A DNA stretch of 18,913 nucleotides from Verrucomicrobia bacterium TMED60 (GTDB lineage Bacteria > Verrucomicrobiota > Verrucomicrobiae > Opitutales > MB11C04), in the NCBI GenBank assembly GCA_002171765.1, contig NHDN01000032.1:2108-21020 (forward strand). The letters run 5' to 3'. The translations under genes and the position numbers were made by a program. Positions 8,901 to 17,152 of the stretch are shown in pieces (position 1 is the first letter of the stretch; every line of letters begins with the position of its first letter). The notes beneath the pieces are model-generated. The model saw only the letters and a list, made by a program, of their open reading frames with translations, did no database searches and was not told the DNA's origin.

Positions 8901-9699
8901 CACCGCTCAAACTACCTGAGCAGCCTGAAGTTGTATTATTGGTCGCTAGCTGAATATTATATGTACCAGCTCCAGCGAAGGTGAAAGAAGGGTTTTCTTC
9001 ATTACTACTCCCGAGTCCTCCAAAATTCCATTCCCATTGATTTACTCCGGCTGTAGAATTGTCTTGAAATTCAACTGCTTCTCCTACGCAAACAGTTTCA
9101 GGAAAAATAAAATCTGCTTGGTAATTTGAAACACTGATATTTTCAATGACTGTGTCTGCACATCCATTTTCTGTATCTGTTACAATTAAAGAGATGTCAT
9201 AATTACCCACGGTATTATAGGTTTGGTCCGGCGGATTTGGTATGGTTTCAGTATTTCCATTTCCAAAATCCCAAGCATAGCTGTAGTTAAGCTGTGTGCT
9301 ACCATTCATTTCAAAGCTCAAGGTTAGCGGCACAGTACAGCCTAACCCCATAGGATCAAAGTCTGCATTTGGTGTAGGTAAAATGGTGATATAGCTATCC
9401 TTTACCTCTGGATCTGCTTCACCACTGGCATTTGTGACGACTAAAACAACTGTGTAGGTCCCAGGTAGAGCATAGGAATGAACAACAGCTTCCTCTGTTG
9501 ATGTATTCCCGTCACCAAAGTCCCAGACAAACTCTTGAAGAGGGGCACCGCCATTGGCTGACGAATTGTTTGTAAAAGAGATTTGTTCTCCTACGCATGC
9601 CAAAAGAGGGCTTGCTGAAAAGTCAGCAAGAGGTGCTTGAGTTCTGCCAATAAATACAATCAGCAAACCTATTAGAAGGAGAGTTCTTTGTTTAGACAT
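5929..9699 (-). CDS. Large secreted PKD-repeat protein with T9SS C-terminal sorting domain
   Basis: The 1256-residue protein begins with a Sec signal peptide (residues 1-22, hydrophobic LLLIGLLIVFIG, likely cleaved after TQA). About 13 PKD-like beta-sandwich units follow, marked by WDFGDG-type motifs near residues 59, 143, 224, 305, 392, 483, 573, 670, 756, 842, 941, 1023 and 1111, each closing with a GTYxVxL-like strand and often a GC pair. Units near 573, 756 and 842 are degenerate. Residues about 1165-1256 (VPNVFTPNGDGANDVL, NRWGNVMW, LWDG, DGVYFYKL) form the gliding-motility-associated CHU_C type B sorting domain, which sends proteins through type IX secretion to the cell surface. No catalytic domain is seen, so an adhesive or structural surface role is inferred. 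It lies 64 bases downstream of metH. Confidence 0.93.
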   Translation of the reverse strand: MSKQRTLLLIGLLIVFIGRTQAPLADFSASPLLACVGEQISFTNNSSANGGAPLQEFVWDFGDGNTSTEEAVVHSYALPGTYTVVLVVTNASGEADPEVKDSYITILPTPNADFDPMGLGCTVPLTLSFEMNGSTQLNYSYAWDFGNGNTETIPNPPDQTYNTVGNYDISLIVTDTENGCADTVIENISVSNYQADFIFPETVCVGEAVEFQDNSTAGVNQWEWNFGGLGSSNEENPSFTFAGAGTYNIQLATNNTTSGCSGSLSGEIIVEATPVPSFIADVTTDCAPANINFVNTSPAGDTFNWIFGNGETYSGQNPPSQIYNSAGAYNVSLTMTTANGCTGAFTELGYINVEDLLIGFEADPTGGCDPLTVAFNDTSSSPNPANPINSWEWDFGNGNSFSGENPPEQTYSIGLYDITLTAETVSGCTGTLSLSEHITVGDLLSVDFSVDTTQNCVKRDFAFTSFIETNPSNPDSSEISYFWDFTDGSSTEANPMHQFTTDTGYFDVLLVVDYRGCKDSLQIDSLIYIFAPISEFEPDNFLFCNPNSLPVTVDVSDNSNHGVPSDDVLMIWKWGDGTPNTVIDEPELDGSNLGSNSHDYNDYGTYTIEQVIHNFTTGCSDSTTKNIDISLVEPIFSLSNDSVCAGDSLQMLDASLTWDIPPTPHPLASWSFDMGNGDVINNGPEVSYAYSTPGTYDITLTATNSVNCAASAVLPISVLANPFAVISPDNTVGCSPFLVNFSNNSISLNGLDLSSFDFTFTDDSSTVTVTDNGPVDHIFNGVGTYYGQLVATDEFGCQSSPASIPITITQPNAFFSVENVICNGGNIIANNASNGLFPITYEWLIDDNLFSTDQNLNTIFDENNIPENTSSILHELSLIATDGNGCTDTLSNLITVSIPTAIPSYTFSGAAVNADGSYVCPPIFGDFQDSSLSYGPIQSWVWNFGNGNQSVLEDPSSTYALPGVFSLSLTITDTYGCSDDTVLTDYLIIGGPSATANWFQIDGECTQGANFTLNNPINVSNITWNLGDGNALNDTLSFFYNYPESNTYNPEVIITDDLGCEVIIPLDEITVGDDGLNAFFTAGPNPADQNDIINLIDESTTESTNIVSWSWDFGDGTDVFSVIGEDQITSYGVSGQYPVTLTITDDIGCTDSYEILIDINDPIVWVPNVFTPNGDGANDVLSLPYEVFENFNILIVNRWGNVMWNQTDQTGTFLWDGTDNGQEKCTDGVYFYKLSGTMFGGTEQDLHGFVRVINSQ

Positions 9700-9763
9700 A
9701 AGGTGTTTAGACCAATAAAGATATGAAAATGACGTATTTTTTGCTAAATAAGACGCATTTCCT

Positions 9764-12433
9764 TTAAATTAATATGGAGGAGTACCATTTTTTATTTACC
9801 TCAAAATCTAATCCTTTTCGCTGGGAAATATCACGAATTTGTTCCTCATTCACTTTTCCCAGACCGAAGTATTTCGAATCTGGATGTGCAAAATACCAAC
9901 CACTAACGGAAGATGCTGGCATCATTGCTAAGCTATCTGTCAATGAAATGCCGATGCTCTCGGATACATTGAGCAGCTCAAAAAGTCCAATCTTTTCTGT
10001 ATGGTCAGGGCAAGCTGGATATCCTGGAGCCGGGCGAATTCCCGCGTATTTTTCTTTGATTAGTTCTTCGTTCGAAAAGTTTTCATTTTCTGCATAAGCC
10101 CATATGTTTGTTCGAACTTCTTGGTGCAGGTACTCAGCAAATGCCTCAGCCAGACGATCCGCAAGTGCTTTCAATAATATAGAATTGTAATCGTCATGAT
10201 CCTTCTCAAATTGAGTAATATATTTTTCAATCCCGAGACCACTGGTCACTGCAAATGCACCGATAAAGTCTATTACTTCAGTTGATTTAGGCGCAATAAA
10301 ATCTGCTAATGCTAGGTTTGGTTGGCCTTTTGCTTTCTTCGTTTGTTGACGCAGTGTCCTTTGGGTATAAAGCGTTTTTGACCTTTTTGTATCTGAATAT
10401 ATTTCAATGTCATCACCCACTGAATTTGCTGGAAATAATCCGAGAACTCCTTTTGCTTTCATCCAATTTTCTTTTTGGATTTTGTCAAGCATTTCTTGAG
10501 CGTCACTAAATAATTGAACCGCTTCCTTTCCGACTACTTCGTCTTCTAAAACATTAGGATATCTGCCATGGAGCTCCCAGGTTTGAAAGAACGGTGTCCA
10601 ATCAATAAATGGAATTAATTCAGCAATAGAAACATTATCGACTATCGTAACACCTAAATTTTTTGGTTCTTGAATCGTCTCACTATTAAAATTTAATCGG
10701 AGCGCATTGGCTCGGGCATCTGCGACGGATATGAGTTTTTTAGCTTTTAAATGTTTTTCGTGTTGTAGTCTCAGTCTTTCGTAATCTGTTATGAGTTCAT
10801 CAATAAAAGTATCTTTTTTTTCTCCTAATAAACTTTCGGCCACGGTTACAGATCTCGATGCATCTAATACATGGACTGTCTGTCCTCGGTTATAGTGCTC
10901 ATCAATTTTCACGGCTGTATGCACCTTAGAAGTTGTTGCACCACCAATGAGTAATGGTATATTTAGCTCGGCTTTCTCTAGTTCCTGAGCAACATGTACC
11001 ATTTCATCAAGTGATGGTGTAATCAATCCACTTAGTCCAATGATATCGACATTCTCCTCTTGGGCAACGGCTATAATTTTTTCAGCTGGAACCATAACAC
11101 CTAAATCGATGATTTCGTAGTTATTACAGCCGAGTACAACGCCCACGATATTTTTCCCAATATCATGAACATCTCCTTTTACAGTTGCCATGAGTATCTT
11201 TCCAGAAGATTCAACTTTCCCTCCCTTTTCTTCTTCAATGAAAGGAAGCAAGTAAGCCACTGCTTTTTTCATGACTCGTGCTGATTTCACAACCTGAGGG
11301 AGAAACATTTTGCCGCTACCAAATAGGTCGCCAACAACATTCATTCCGTCCATTAAAGGCCCTTCAATTACTTGAATTGGACGTTCGTATTTGGTTCTGC
11401 ATTCCTCCACATCCTCATCGATAAATTCAATAATTCCTTTTACAAGTGAATGAGATAATCGCGCCTCTACATCTTGTTTTCGCCATGATAGATCAATGGT
11501 TTTCTTCTTTCCGGACCCTTTTACAGTTTCAGCATACTCTAGTAGTCGTTCGGTAGAATCTTCTTTTCTGTTGAGTAAAACATCCTCAACATATTCTAAT
11601 AAAACCGGGTCAATATCGGAGTAGATTTCGAGCATCGATGGGTTTACTATACCCATACCCATGCCATTTTGGATGGCATGATAAAGAAAAGCTGAATGCA
11701 TGGCTTCTCTTACTTTATTATTTCCACGAAACGAAAAAGATACATTGGAAACGCCACCGCTTACATGCGCTCCGGGTAGATTTTCTGTAATCCATTTTGT
11801 AGCCCGAAAAAAATCTAGGGCATTTGTTTTGTGCTCTTCCATTCCTGTAGCAACAGGAAATATATTCGGGTCGAAAATAATATCTTGCTTATTGAATCCT
11901 AAACGCTGCACAAGGATATCATAGGATCTTTTGCAGATTTCAATACGCCTTTCATAAGAATCAGCCTGACCTTGCTCATCAAAAGCCATAACAATGACTG
12001 CTGCTCCAAAGTTTTTAATCGTATTCGCTTGTGCTATGAATTGTGTTTCACCTTCCTTGAGGGAAATGGAATTTACGATTCCTTTACCTTGAATGCATTT
12101 CAGTCCGGCTTCTATAATTTCCCATTTAGAGCTGTCAATCATAATCGGGACTCTGGCAATATCTGGTTCTGCAGCGATTAGATTTAAAAATGTCACCATC
12201 GCCTCTTTCCCGTCAATCATTCCCTCATCCATATTGATATCGATGATTTGTGCACCACCATTCACTTGCTCTAAAGCTACAGCCACAGCAGACTCGTAGT
12301 CTCCGGATTGAATAAGTCTAAGGAAAGCCCTTGAGCCTGTCACATTCGTTCGTTCTCCGATGTTCACGAAATTGCTCCCTTTTGAAACAATGAGCGGTTC
12401 TAAGCCTGAAAGTTGAAGTGTGAGGTTTTCCAT
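9764..12433 (-). CDS. metH: Methionine synthase, folate/cobalamin/activation part (MetH C-terminal subunit)
   Basis: This protein carries every MetH module except the homocysteine domain, numbered here from the alternative TTG. They are: the methyltetrahydrofolate (pterin) domain about 20-270 ([23 protein letters not shown]); the helical cap about 325-400; the B12 domain about 410-540 with the cobalt-ligand motif DVHDIG (His425), GLSGLITPS and [11 protein letters not shown]; and the reactivation domain about 590-891 with [12 protein letters not shown] (802-813), which binds AdoMet. It methylates homocysteine from methyl-THF through methylcobalamin, together with the protein encoded just upstream. 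ATG 12433 lies two bases after the upstream stop; TTG 12439, overlapping that stop, is an alternative adding two residues. It shares the SAM-riboswitch leader with its partner. Confidence 0.95.
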   Translation of the reverse strand: MENLTLQLSGLEPLIVSKGSNFVNIGERTNVTGSRAFLRLIQSGDYESAVAVALEQVNGGAQIIDINMDEGMIDGKEAMVTFLNLIAAEPDIARVPIMIDSSKWEIIEAGLKCIQGKGIVNSISLKEGETQFIAQANTIKNFGAAVIVMAFDEQGQADSYERRIEICKRSYDILVQRLGFNKQDIIFDPNIFPVATGMEEHKTNALDFFRATKWITENLPGAHVSGGVSNVSFSFRGNNKVREAMHSAFLYHAIQNGMGMGIVNPSMLEIYSDIDPVLLEYVEDVLLNRKEDSTERLLEYAETVKGSGKKKTIDLSWRKQDVEARLSHSLVKGIIEFIDEDVEECRTKYERPIQVIEGPLMDGMNVVGDLFGSGKMFLPQVVKSARVMKKAVAYLLPFIEEEKGGKVESSGKILMATVKGDVHDIGKNIVGVVLGCNNYEIIDLGVMVPAEKIIAVAQEENVDIIGLSGLITPSLDEMVHVAQELEKAELNIPLLIGGATTSKVHTAVKIDEHYNRGQTVHVLDASRSVTVAESLLGEKKDTFIDELITDYERLRLQHEKHLKAKKLISVADARANALRLNFNSETIQEPKNLGVTIVDNVSIAELIPFIDWTPFFQTWELHGRYPNVLEDEVVGKEAVQLFSDAQEMLDKIQKENWMKAKGVLGLFPANSVGDDIEIYSDTKRSKTLYTQRTLRQQTKKAKGQPNLALADFIAPKSTEVIDFIGAFAVTSGLGIEKYITQFEKDHDDYNSILLKALADRLAEAFAEYLHQEVRTNIWAYAENENFSNEELIKEKYAGIRPAPGYPACPDHTEKIGLFELLNVSESIGISLTDSLAMMPASSVSGWYFAHPDSKYFGLGKVNEEQIRDISQRKGLDFEVNKKWYSSILI

Positions 12434-12435
12434 GC

Positions 12436-13416
12436 TCAAAATTTCCTAGGTTTATACTGCTCAACCATTTTCGATATTTCTTGAATATGCTCGGGCGTTG
12501 TCCCACAGCAACCACCAATAATATTAATCAGGCCCTCTTCTAAGAATGTTCTGATCTGTTCACGCATGATTTCGGGCGATTCCTCATATTCTCCAAATTC
12601 ATTTGGCAAACCAGCATTGGGGTGTGCGCTAACCGGAAAAGTAGATTTTTTATTGAGAATCTGTAGATAGGGGCGCATCATATTCGCGCCTAAAGCACAA
12701 TTTAATCCAATACTCAATAATGGGATATGAGATAATGAGATTAAAAATGCTTCAGTAGTCTGGCCAGTCAAGGTTCGACCACTTTGATCAGTGATGGTCC
12801 CCGATACCATTATCGGGAGTGTGATTTCCTTTTCGCTAAAAACTTCTTGAATGGCGAAAAGTGCTGCTTTTGCATTAAGCGTATCAAATACCGTTTCGAC
12901 TAACAATAAGTCAACTCCACCATCAATAAGTGCGTTGACTTGTTCTTTGTAGGCCTCTTTCAGAGCATCAAATGTGATTGCCCTATAACCGGGATCATTT
13001 ACGTCAGGAGAAATTGAAGCTGTTCGGTTTGTAGGCCCAATTGAGCCTGCAACAAAACGCGGTTTATCCGAATATTCGTTAGCCACCTCTTTTGCAATTC
13101 GGGCACTCTCATAATTAATGTCTACCACAGCGTCCTCTAAATCGTAATCTGCTTGCGCAATGCTGGTCCCAGAAAATGTATTGGTCTCTACAATATCTGC
13201 GCCCGCGTCAAAATAAGCGCGGTGGATATCTTTAATAATCTCTGGTCGTGTAATCGACAATAGATCGTTATTTCCTTTTAAAGGTTTATGGTGTTCCTCA
13301 AACGCGCCCTCTCTAAAGTCAAATTCTTCAAGCTTATGCCTTTGAATCATGGTTCCCATGGCTCCATCAAGCACTAAGATTCTTTCTTCCAAAAGGGATT
13401 CAATATTAATTTTCAT
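12436..13416 (-). CDS. metH: Homocysteine S-methyltransferase domain protein (MetH N-terminal subunit)
   Basis: The 326-residue protein corresponds to the first domain of cobalamin-dependent methionine synthase. It binds homocysteine through a zinc held by Cys240 (GLNCALGAN) and Cys303-Cys304 ([10 protein letters not shown]); [10 protein letters not shown] (16-25) and VETNTFSGT (76-84) are the other family signatures. In E. coli MetH this domain is fused to the others; here a TGA after RKF ends it and the rest is a separate ORF two bases on. Both halves are intact with clean ends, and such a split is usual in Flavobacteriia, so this is a natural two-subunit arrangement rather than a nonsense mutation. 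The SAM riboswitch upstream suggests repression when AdoMet is plentiful. Confidence 0.95.
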   Translation of the reverse strand: MKINIESLLEERILVLDGAMGTMIQRHKLEEFDFREGAFEEHHKPLKGNNDLLSITRPEIIKDIHRAYFDAGADIVETNTFSGTSIAQADYDLEDAVVDINYESARIAKEVANEYSDKPRFVAGSIGPTNRTASISPDVNDPGYRAITFDALKEAYKEQVNALIDGGVDLLLVETVFDTLNAKAALFAIQEVFSEKEITLPIMVSGTITDQSGRTLTGQTTEAFLISLSHIPLLSIGLNCALGANMMRPYLQILNKKSTFPVSAHPNAGLPNEFGEYEESPEIMREQIRTFLEEGLINIIGGCCGTTPEHIQEISKMVEQYKPRKF

Positions 13417-13454
13417 GTATAAAATTAAGCGAAGAAGGGTGAGAATACCACACT

Positions 13455-13557
13455 AACTTATCTACCGGAATATATCCGCTGGATTTGGCACCTTATTTAT
13501 ACTGAACAGGTTGCCAAGGAGTCAAAGGGCCAATCCCTCATCCTTTCTTCATAAGTT
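13455..13557 (-). promoter_or_regulatory. SAM-I (S-box) riboswitch aptamer
   Basis: Read on the minus strand from 13557, the metH leader matches the S-box consensus in order. The P1 strand AACTTAT (13557-13551) pairs with ATAAGTT (13461-13455). In between come GAAGAAAGGATGAGGGA, TTGGCCC, then CTCCTTGGCAACC, the conserved AAGGTGCCAAATCC, and a P4 hairpin CGGA-TATAT-TCCG (13478-13466). The GGCAACC...GGTGCCAA...TCC core is the SAM-binding and kink-turn signature. The aptamer ends 38 bases before the ATG of the homocysteine methyltransferase half of metH. Known S-box RNAs turn methionine and SAM genes off when SAM is bound. No strong terminator hairpin with a U-run follows, so control may be at translation or by a weak platform. 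Confidence 0.9.
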
Positions 13558-13572
13558 TATAAAAAGAACTTT

Positions 13573-13603
13573 GGTTAAAATTAATGTAAATAGTTTTTTA
13601 ACC
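13573..13603. repeat. Perfect 8-bp inverted repeat in the metH leader
   Basis: GGTTAAAA at 13573-13580 and TTTTAACC at 13596-13603 are exact complements separated by 15 bases, spanning the candidate promoter boxes. It could be a regulator-binding site or, read on the minus strand after dprA, the stem of a weak terminator followed by a U-rich stretch. The sequence does not decide between these. Confidence 0.4.
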
Positions 13604-13606
13604 GAA
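13576..13606 (-). promoter_or_regulatory. Candidate Bacteroidota-type promoter for the metH operon
   Basis: On the minus strand TTCG (13606-13603) is followed after exactly 19 bases by TAATTTTA (13583-13576). The Bacteroidota consensus is TTTG or TTG near -33 and TAnnTTTG near -7 with about this spacing; each box here has one mismatch. Initiation about six bases downstream would start the transcript near 13570, placing the riboswitch P1 stem at the very 5' end of the RNA. The region also contains the inverted repeat GGTTAAAA / TTTTAACC. AT-rich DNA gives many chance matches, so the position relative to the aptamer is the main support. Confidence 0.35.
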
Positions 13607-13641
13607 CCTTTTATCAAAAAAAAGCAAGAAAAAAATAAGCT

Positions 13642-14742
13642 TTAAAGTCTTGAAGAGTATAAAAGACCTGATGAGTTAAAGATGTAATTTTTAAGCTCCA
13701 ATTGCATCAATAAAGCTTGAATCACGGATGGTTGTAGCTTGGATGATTCAAATATTTTATCAATATGAATCTCATTATGTTTTTTAATCGTTTTTATAAT
13801 TCCTTCCTCTTCCCGAGAGAGAAATATGTTTTGGGAATTTTTTTGCTCTTGAGTATTCATTTTCCAATTCATTAAATCAAATAAATCTTCAGGGGATGTG
13901 ATCATGTGAGCAGCATTTGTTTTTATGAGCTGGTTACAACCTCCGAGTCCATTTTTTACAACGGCATTTGGAAACGCCATTACCTCTCTTGAATAGCTGT
14001 TTGCCAGCTCAGCTGTAATCATTGCCCCTCCTTTTAAGGGTGATTCGACTACAATGGTCACACCTGCCATACCTGCAATAATTCTATTTCTTTGTGGAAA
14101 AGTATATTTATTAGGTTTTTGATTGAAATGAAATTCACTAATTAGTGCGCCTCCTGATGTAATAATTTCCTTTGCCAAGGACCTGTTTCCTGTGGGATAA
14201 ATCATGTTTAGCCCGTGACCGAGGACTGCGCAGGTAGGCACACCGTGTTTTAAACAGTATCGATGCACTAGGGTGTCAATACCAGAGGCCAAACCGCTCA
14301 CAACGAGAATGTCTAAGCCCCTGAGTGAATATATTAGCTGATCTATGATTTGCTCGCTATTAGAAGAGCATTTTCTAGTGCCAACAACTGATATAATTCT
14401 CTTGTTATTAAGGCAGGTGTCACCAATCATGTTTAGCTGTATTGGGCCGTCTTTGCACTCTTTAAGTTGGTATGGATATGCATCATCTTTGAAAAATAAC
14501 GAACGTATGCGATGAGATGAATTGAACTCATTATTAAGCCGTGCATTTTTTAGCGCGTTTTCTCTTTTCATTTTTTGCAGCGTACTGATAGCCAGTCCCG
14601 TATTGAGATGTAAGTTCGAATAACTCTCTTCAAAAATTGAATTAATTCCACCTGTTCGCTTAATAAGTATTTTCAATTTACTTTTTTTGAATCCATGAAG
14701 GTAAGCGGCAGCGATTTTATATAGTTCTATTTGTTTCTCCAA
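13642..14742 (-). CDS. dprA: DNA-processing protein DprA (Smf)
   Basis: The 366-residue protein is DprA, which binds incoming single-stranded DNA and loads RecA during natural transformation. An N-terminal helical helix-hairpin-helix-like part (about 5-60) precedes the Rossmann-fold DprA domain (about 77-286) with SVVGTRKCS, VVSGLASGIDTLVHR, CAVLGHGLNMIYPTGN, FPQRNRIIAGM and GGAMITAELA, and a C-terminal winged-helix domain (about 305-360). Length is typical. The start is taken as TTG at 14742 because it gives the expected N-terminus; the next in-frame ATG would lose the first 57 residues. The start codon is 41 bases from that of the divergent TonB receptor, so the two promoters must overlap. 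Other competence genes are not in the window. Confidence 0.95.
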   Translation of the reverse strand: MEKQIELYKIAAAYLHGFKKSKLKILIKRTGGINSIFEESYSNLHLNTGLAISTLQKMKRENALKNARLNNEFNSSHRIRSLFFKDDAYPYQLKECKDGPIQLNMIGDTCLNNKRIISVVGTRKCSSNSEQIIDQLIYSLRGLDILVVSGLASGIDTLVHRYCLKHGVPTCAVLGHGLNMIYPTGNRSLAKEIITSGGALISEFHFNQKPNKYTFPQRNRIIAGMAGVTIVVESPLKGGAMITAELANSYSREVMAFPNAVVKNGLGGCNQLIKTNAAHMITSPEDLFDLMNWKMNTQEQKNSQNIFLSREEEGIIKTIKKHNEIHIDKIFESSKLQPSVIQALLMQLELKNYIFNSSGLLYSSRL

Positions 14743-14783
14743 AATTTTATTAGCTTCGTTATATTAAGATAACAAAATTTTAG

Positions 14784-17141
14784 ATGAGATTTAACTTTCG
14801 ATTCCTTCTTTTATTTTCTCTTTGTTTCAACTTTTTTAATTCTTATTCGCAAGTAAGCGGTCTCGTAAAAGATGGTAATTCGCGTGAACTATTAGTTGGT
14901 GCAAGAGTCGAGGTAATGGGCGGTGGCCCGAGAACGGCATGTGACGCAAAGGGTCAATTTACGCTTCCTGTCAGTGATTTTCCGGCTTGGATAAAATGTT
15001 CAATTCCTGGATATATGCCAGACTCTATTCAAGTAAAAAAAGCTCAGGTAATATCTTTTGAGCTTTTTGAGCAAGTGCTAGAAATGAGAGCCGTTGTTGT
15101 TTCTGCGGGTAGGCGAAATCAAAACATTGAAGATGTTTCGGTTTCCATGGAGATCATTACACCCGAGTTAATTAACAATAAGGGTTATTCGAACCTAGAA
15201 CAGGTGGTCGACCAAAGTCCAGGGGTCTATGCCATGGATGGTCAGGTGAGTATCAGAGGTGGCGGTGGATTTGCCTATGGTGCGGGAAGTCGAGTACTGC
15301 TTTTATGGAACGGTATACCCATGATGTCTCCTGACGTTGGAGATGCGAAATGGAATGCGATTCCGATGGAGCAAGCTTCACAAATTGAAATTATGAAAGG
15401 AGCGTCCTCGGTGCTTTATGGAAGTGGCGCCTTGAATGGGGTTATTTCACTGAGTGAAAAAGAACCTGGTCCGAAGGGAACCTTTAAGGCAAAAATACAA
15501 TCAGGGTTTTATGATAATCCCAGACGGAGTTCCATGAAATGGTGGGATAAAAATCCAACCTTTCATTTGGCTGATCTTTATTATGGTAAATCAAAGAAAA
15601 ATACAGGGTTTACAATAGGCGCGAATGCGTATATAGATTCTGGTTTTAGAAAAGAAGAAAATGAAGAGCGTTATCGTTTAAACGGCTCATTTTATTTTAA
15701 ACCACAAAAAAACAAAAACCTCAAGGCAGGACTTTCTTACAATTTACAGTATCAGGATATGGGCGTTTTTGTCCTTTGGAAAAATGATTCGATGGGTCTA
15801 GAGCCCCAAGACAATACCATTGACCGTCAAAAATCAATCAGGGTAAGTGTGGATCCATATCTTAAGTTGTACGACAAGTTTAATAACAAACATTATTTTA
15901 GGTCTCGTTACTATCTCGTTACAACAGGAAATACAAAAAATATATATGCCAGTTCTTTGGCGGAAATGTATTATTTCGATTATCAATTCCAGCGAAACAT
16001 AAGTCCTGGAAATACCTTGACGGCAGGTTTTTCGAACACCAATAATAGGGTCGTAAGTGGAGTGTTTGGAGATCACTTATCTGAGAACGCGGCTGCATAC
16101 GCTCAGCTAGAAAGTAAATTCAGGAAAATGGATTTGTCTCTTGGTATGCGTTTGGAGTGTTACAAGATTGATACTTTAGATTTCGATTCGAACATCTATT
16201 TTAATTATCTCAACAAGGATGAAATACTGGACTCCTTGGCAATTCCTATTTATCCTGTTTTTCGCGCAGGTTGGCATTATGAGCTTGCGCCGAGCTCTCA
16301 CATTAGGGCGTCTTTAGGACAAGGAATCCGTTTCCCGTCAGTTGCTGAACGATTTGTTTCAACTTCCGTAGGAGGTTTAATCATTTTCAATAATCCCGAC
16401 CTTAAGCCAGAAAAGGGATGGGCAGCAGAAATAGGATATAAGCAGATTCTAAAAATGGGGGATTGGAAGGGTTATTTTGATGTTGCAGGATTCCTTAATC
16501 AGTACAGCAATATGGTCGAATTTACTTTCGGTATCTATAACCCAGATACGATTGCTTTATCTACCGATCCTAATGATGATTTAGGCTATATTTTAAATTG
16601 GGTTGGTTTTCAGGCACAAAATGCAGAAAGAGCGCGTATTGCCGGTGTCGAATTTTCTTTTAATAGTATGGGTAAAATAGGCGATGTTGAACTAACCTCT
16701 TTGCTCGGATATACCTACATGGATCCTGTGAGTTTAAATCAAGATTCTATTTACAGACAAACTTTTTCAGATACGAGCGTAAACCTGCTGAAGTATCGCT
16801 TCAGACATTTAGCCAAGGTCGATATTCAGGCAACCTACAAGAAGTTCTTTGTTGGGTTTAGTTGCAGGTACAATAGCTATATGCAAAATATTGACGCTGT
16901 TTTCGAGGAAGATGTGGACCCGACAGATTCCGAACTATACATTTTACCTGGTTTGTCCGATTATAGAGCCAAATTTAACAAGGGTAGCTTTGTAGTGGAT
17001 ACGAGAATGGGTTTTAAAATTAATGATGCCATGAAAATAAATTTCATTGCCAACAACCTTTTAAACGCAGAGTACGTAACAAGGCCTGGAGACATACAGC
17101 CTCCAAGAAGTTTTGTTTTACAGCTTCAGTTTCAATTTTAA
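14784..17141 (+). CDS. TonB-dependent outer-membrane receptor with CarboxypepD_reg-like N-terminus (first of tandem pair)
   Basis: The 785-residue protein begins with a signal peptide (1-23, ending SYSQ). A carboxypeptidase regulatory-like beta domain (about 24-97, VSGLVKDGNSRELLVGARV) leads into a TonB-box-like VVVSAGR (104-110) and the plug domain (about 113-225, with SPGVYAMDGQVSIRGGGG, VLLLWNGIPM and MKGASSVLYGSGALNG). The rest is a 22-strand-type barrel, with VGFSCRYNS, FIANNLLNAEYVTRPGDIQPPR and a terminal aromatic strand ending QFQF. Such receptors use TonB energy to import large nutrients across the outer membrane. No SusD-like partner is seen next to it, so a glycan-uptake locus is not indicated; siderophores, vitamin B12 or peptides are possible. 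A close paralogue starts 11 bases downstream. Confidence 0.93.
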   Translation: MRFNFRFLLLFSLCFNFFNSYSQVSGLVKDGNSRELLVGARVEVMGGGPRTACDAKGQFTLPVSDFPAWIKCSIPGYMPDSIQVKKAQVISFELFEQVLEMRAVVVSAGRRNQNIEDVSVSMEIITPELINNKGYSNLEQVVDQSPGVYAMDGQVSIRGGGGFAYGAGSRVLLLWNGIPMMSPDVGDAKWNAIPMEQASQIEIMKGASSVLYGSGALNGVISLSEKEPGPKGTFKAKIQSGFYDNPRRSSMKWWDKNPTFHLADLYYGKSKKNTGFTIGANAYIDSGFRKEENEERYRLNGSFYFKPQKNKNLKAGLSYNLQYQDMGVFVLWKNDSMGLEPQDNTIDRQKSIRVSVDPYLKLYDKFNNKHYFRSRYYLVTTGNTKNIYASSLAEMYYFDYQFQRNISPGNTLTAGFSNTNNRVVSGVFGDHLSENAAAYAQLESKFRKMDLSLGMRLECYKIDTLDFDSNIYFNYLNKDEILDSLAIPIYPVFRAGWHYELAPSSHIRASLGQGIRFPSVAERFVSTSVGGLIIFNNPDLKPEKGWAAEIGYKQILKMGDWKGYFDVAGFLNQYSNMVEFTFGIYNPDTIALSTDPNDDLGYILNWVGFQAQNAERARIAGVEFSFNSMGKIGDVELTSLLGYTYMDPVSLNQDSIYRQTFSDTSVNLLKYRFRHLAKVDIQATYKKFFVGFSCRYNSYMQNIDAVFEEDVDPTDSELYILPGLSDYRAKFNKGSFVVDTRMGFKINDAMKINFIANNLLNAEYVTRPGDIQPPRSFVLQLQFQF

Positions 17142-17152
17142 AAAGAAATCAT

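Noticed and set aside
12433..12439. Split metH as a frameshift or nonsense mutation
   Set aside because: Both halves end cleanly at domain borders with their own stop and start, and such a split is common in Flavobacteriia.
12318..12518. Minus-strand ORF bridging the two metH halves in another frame
   Set aside because: It overlaps both real genes and has no domain; the true junction is explained by adjacent stop and start codons.
13561..13641. Cobalamin riboswitch upstream of metH
   Set aside because: No B12-box-like sequence is seen; the leader instead matches the S-box core closely.
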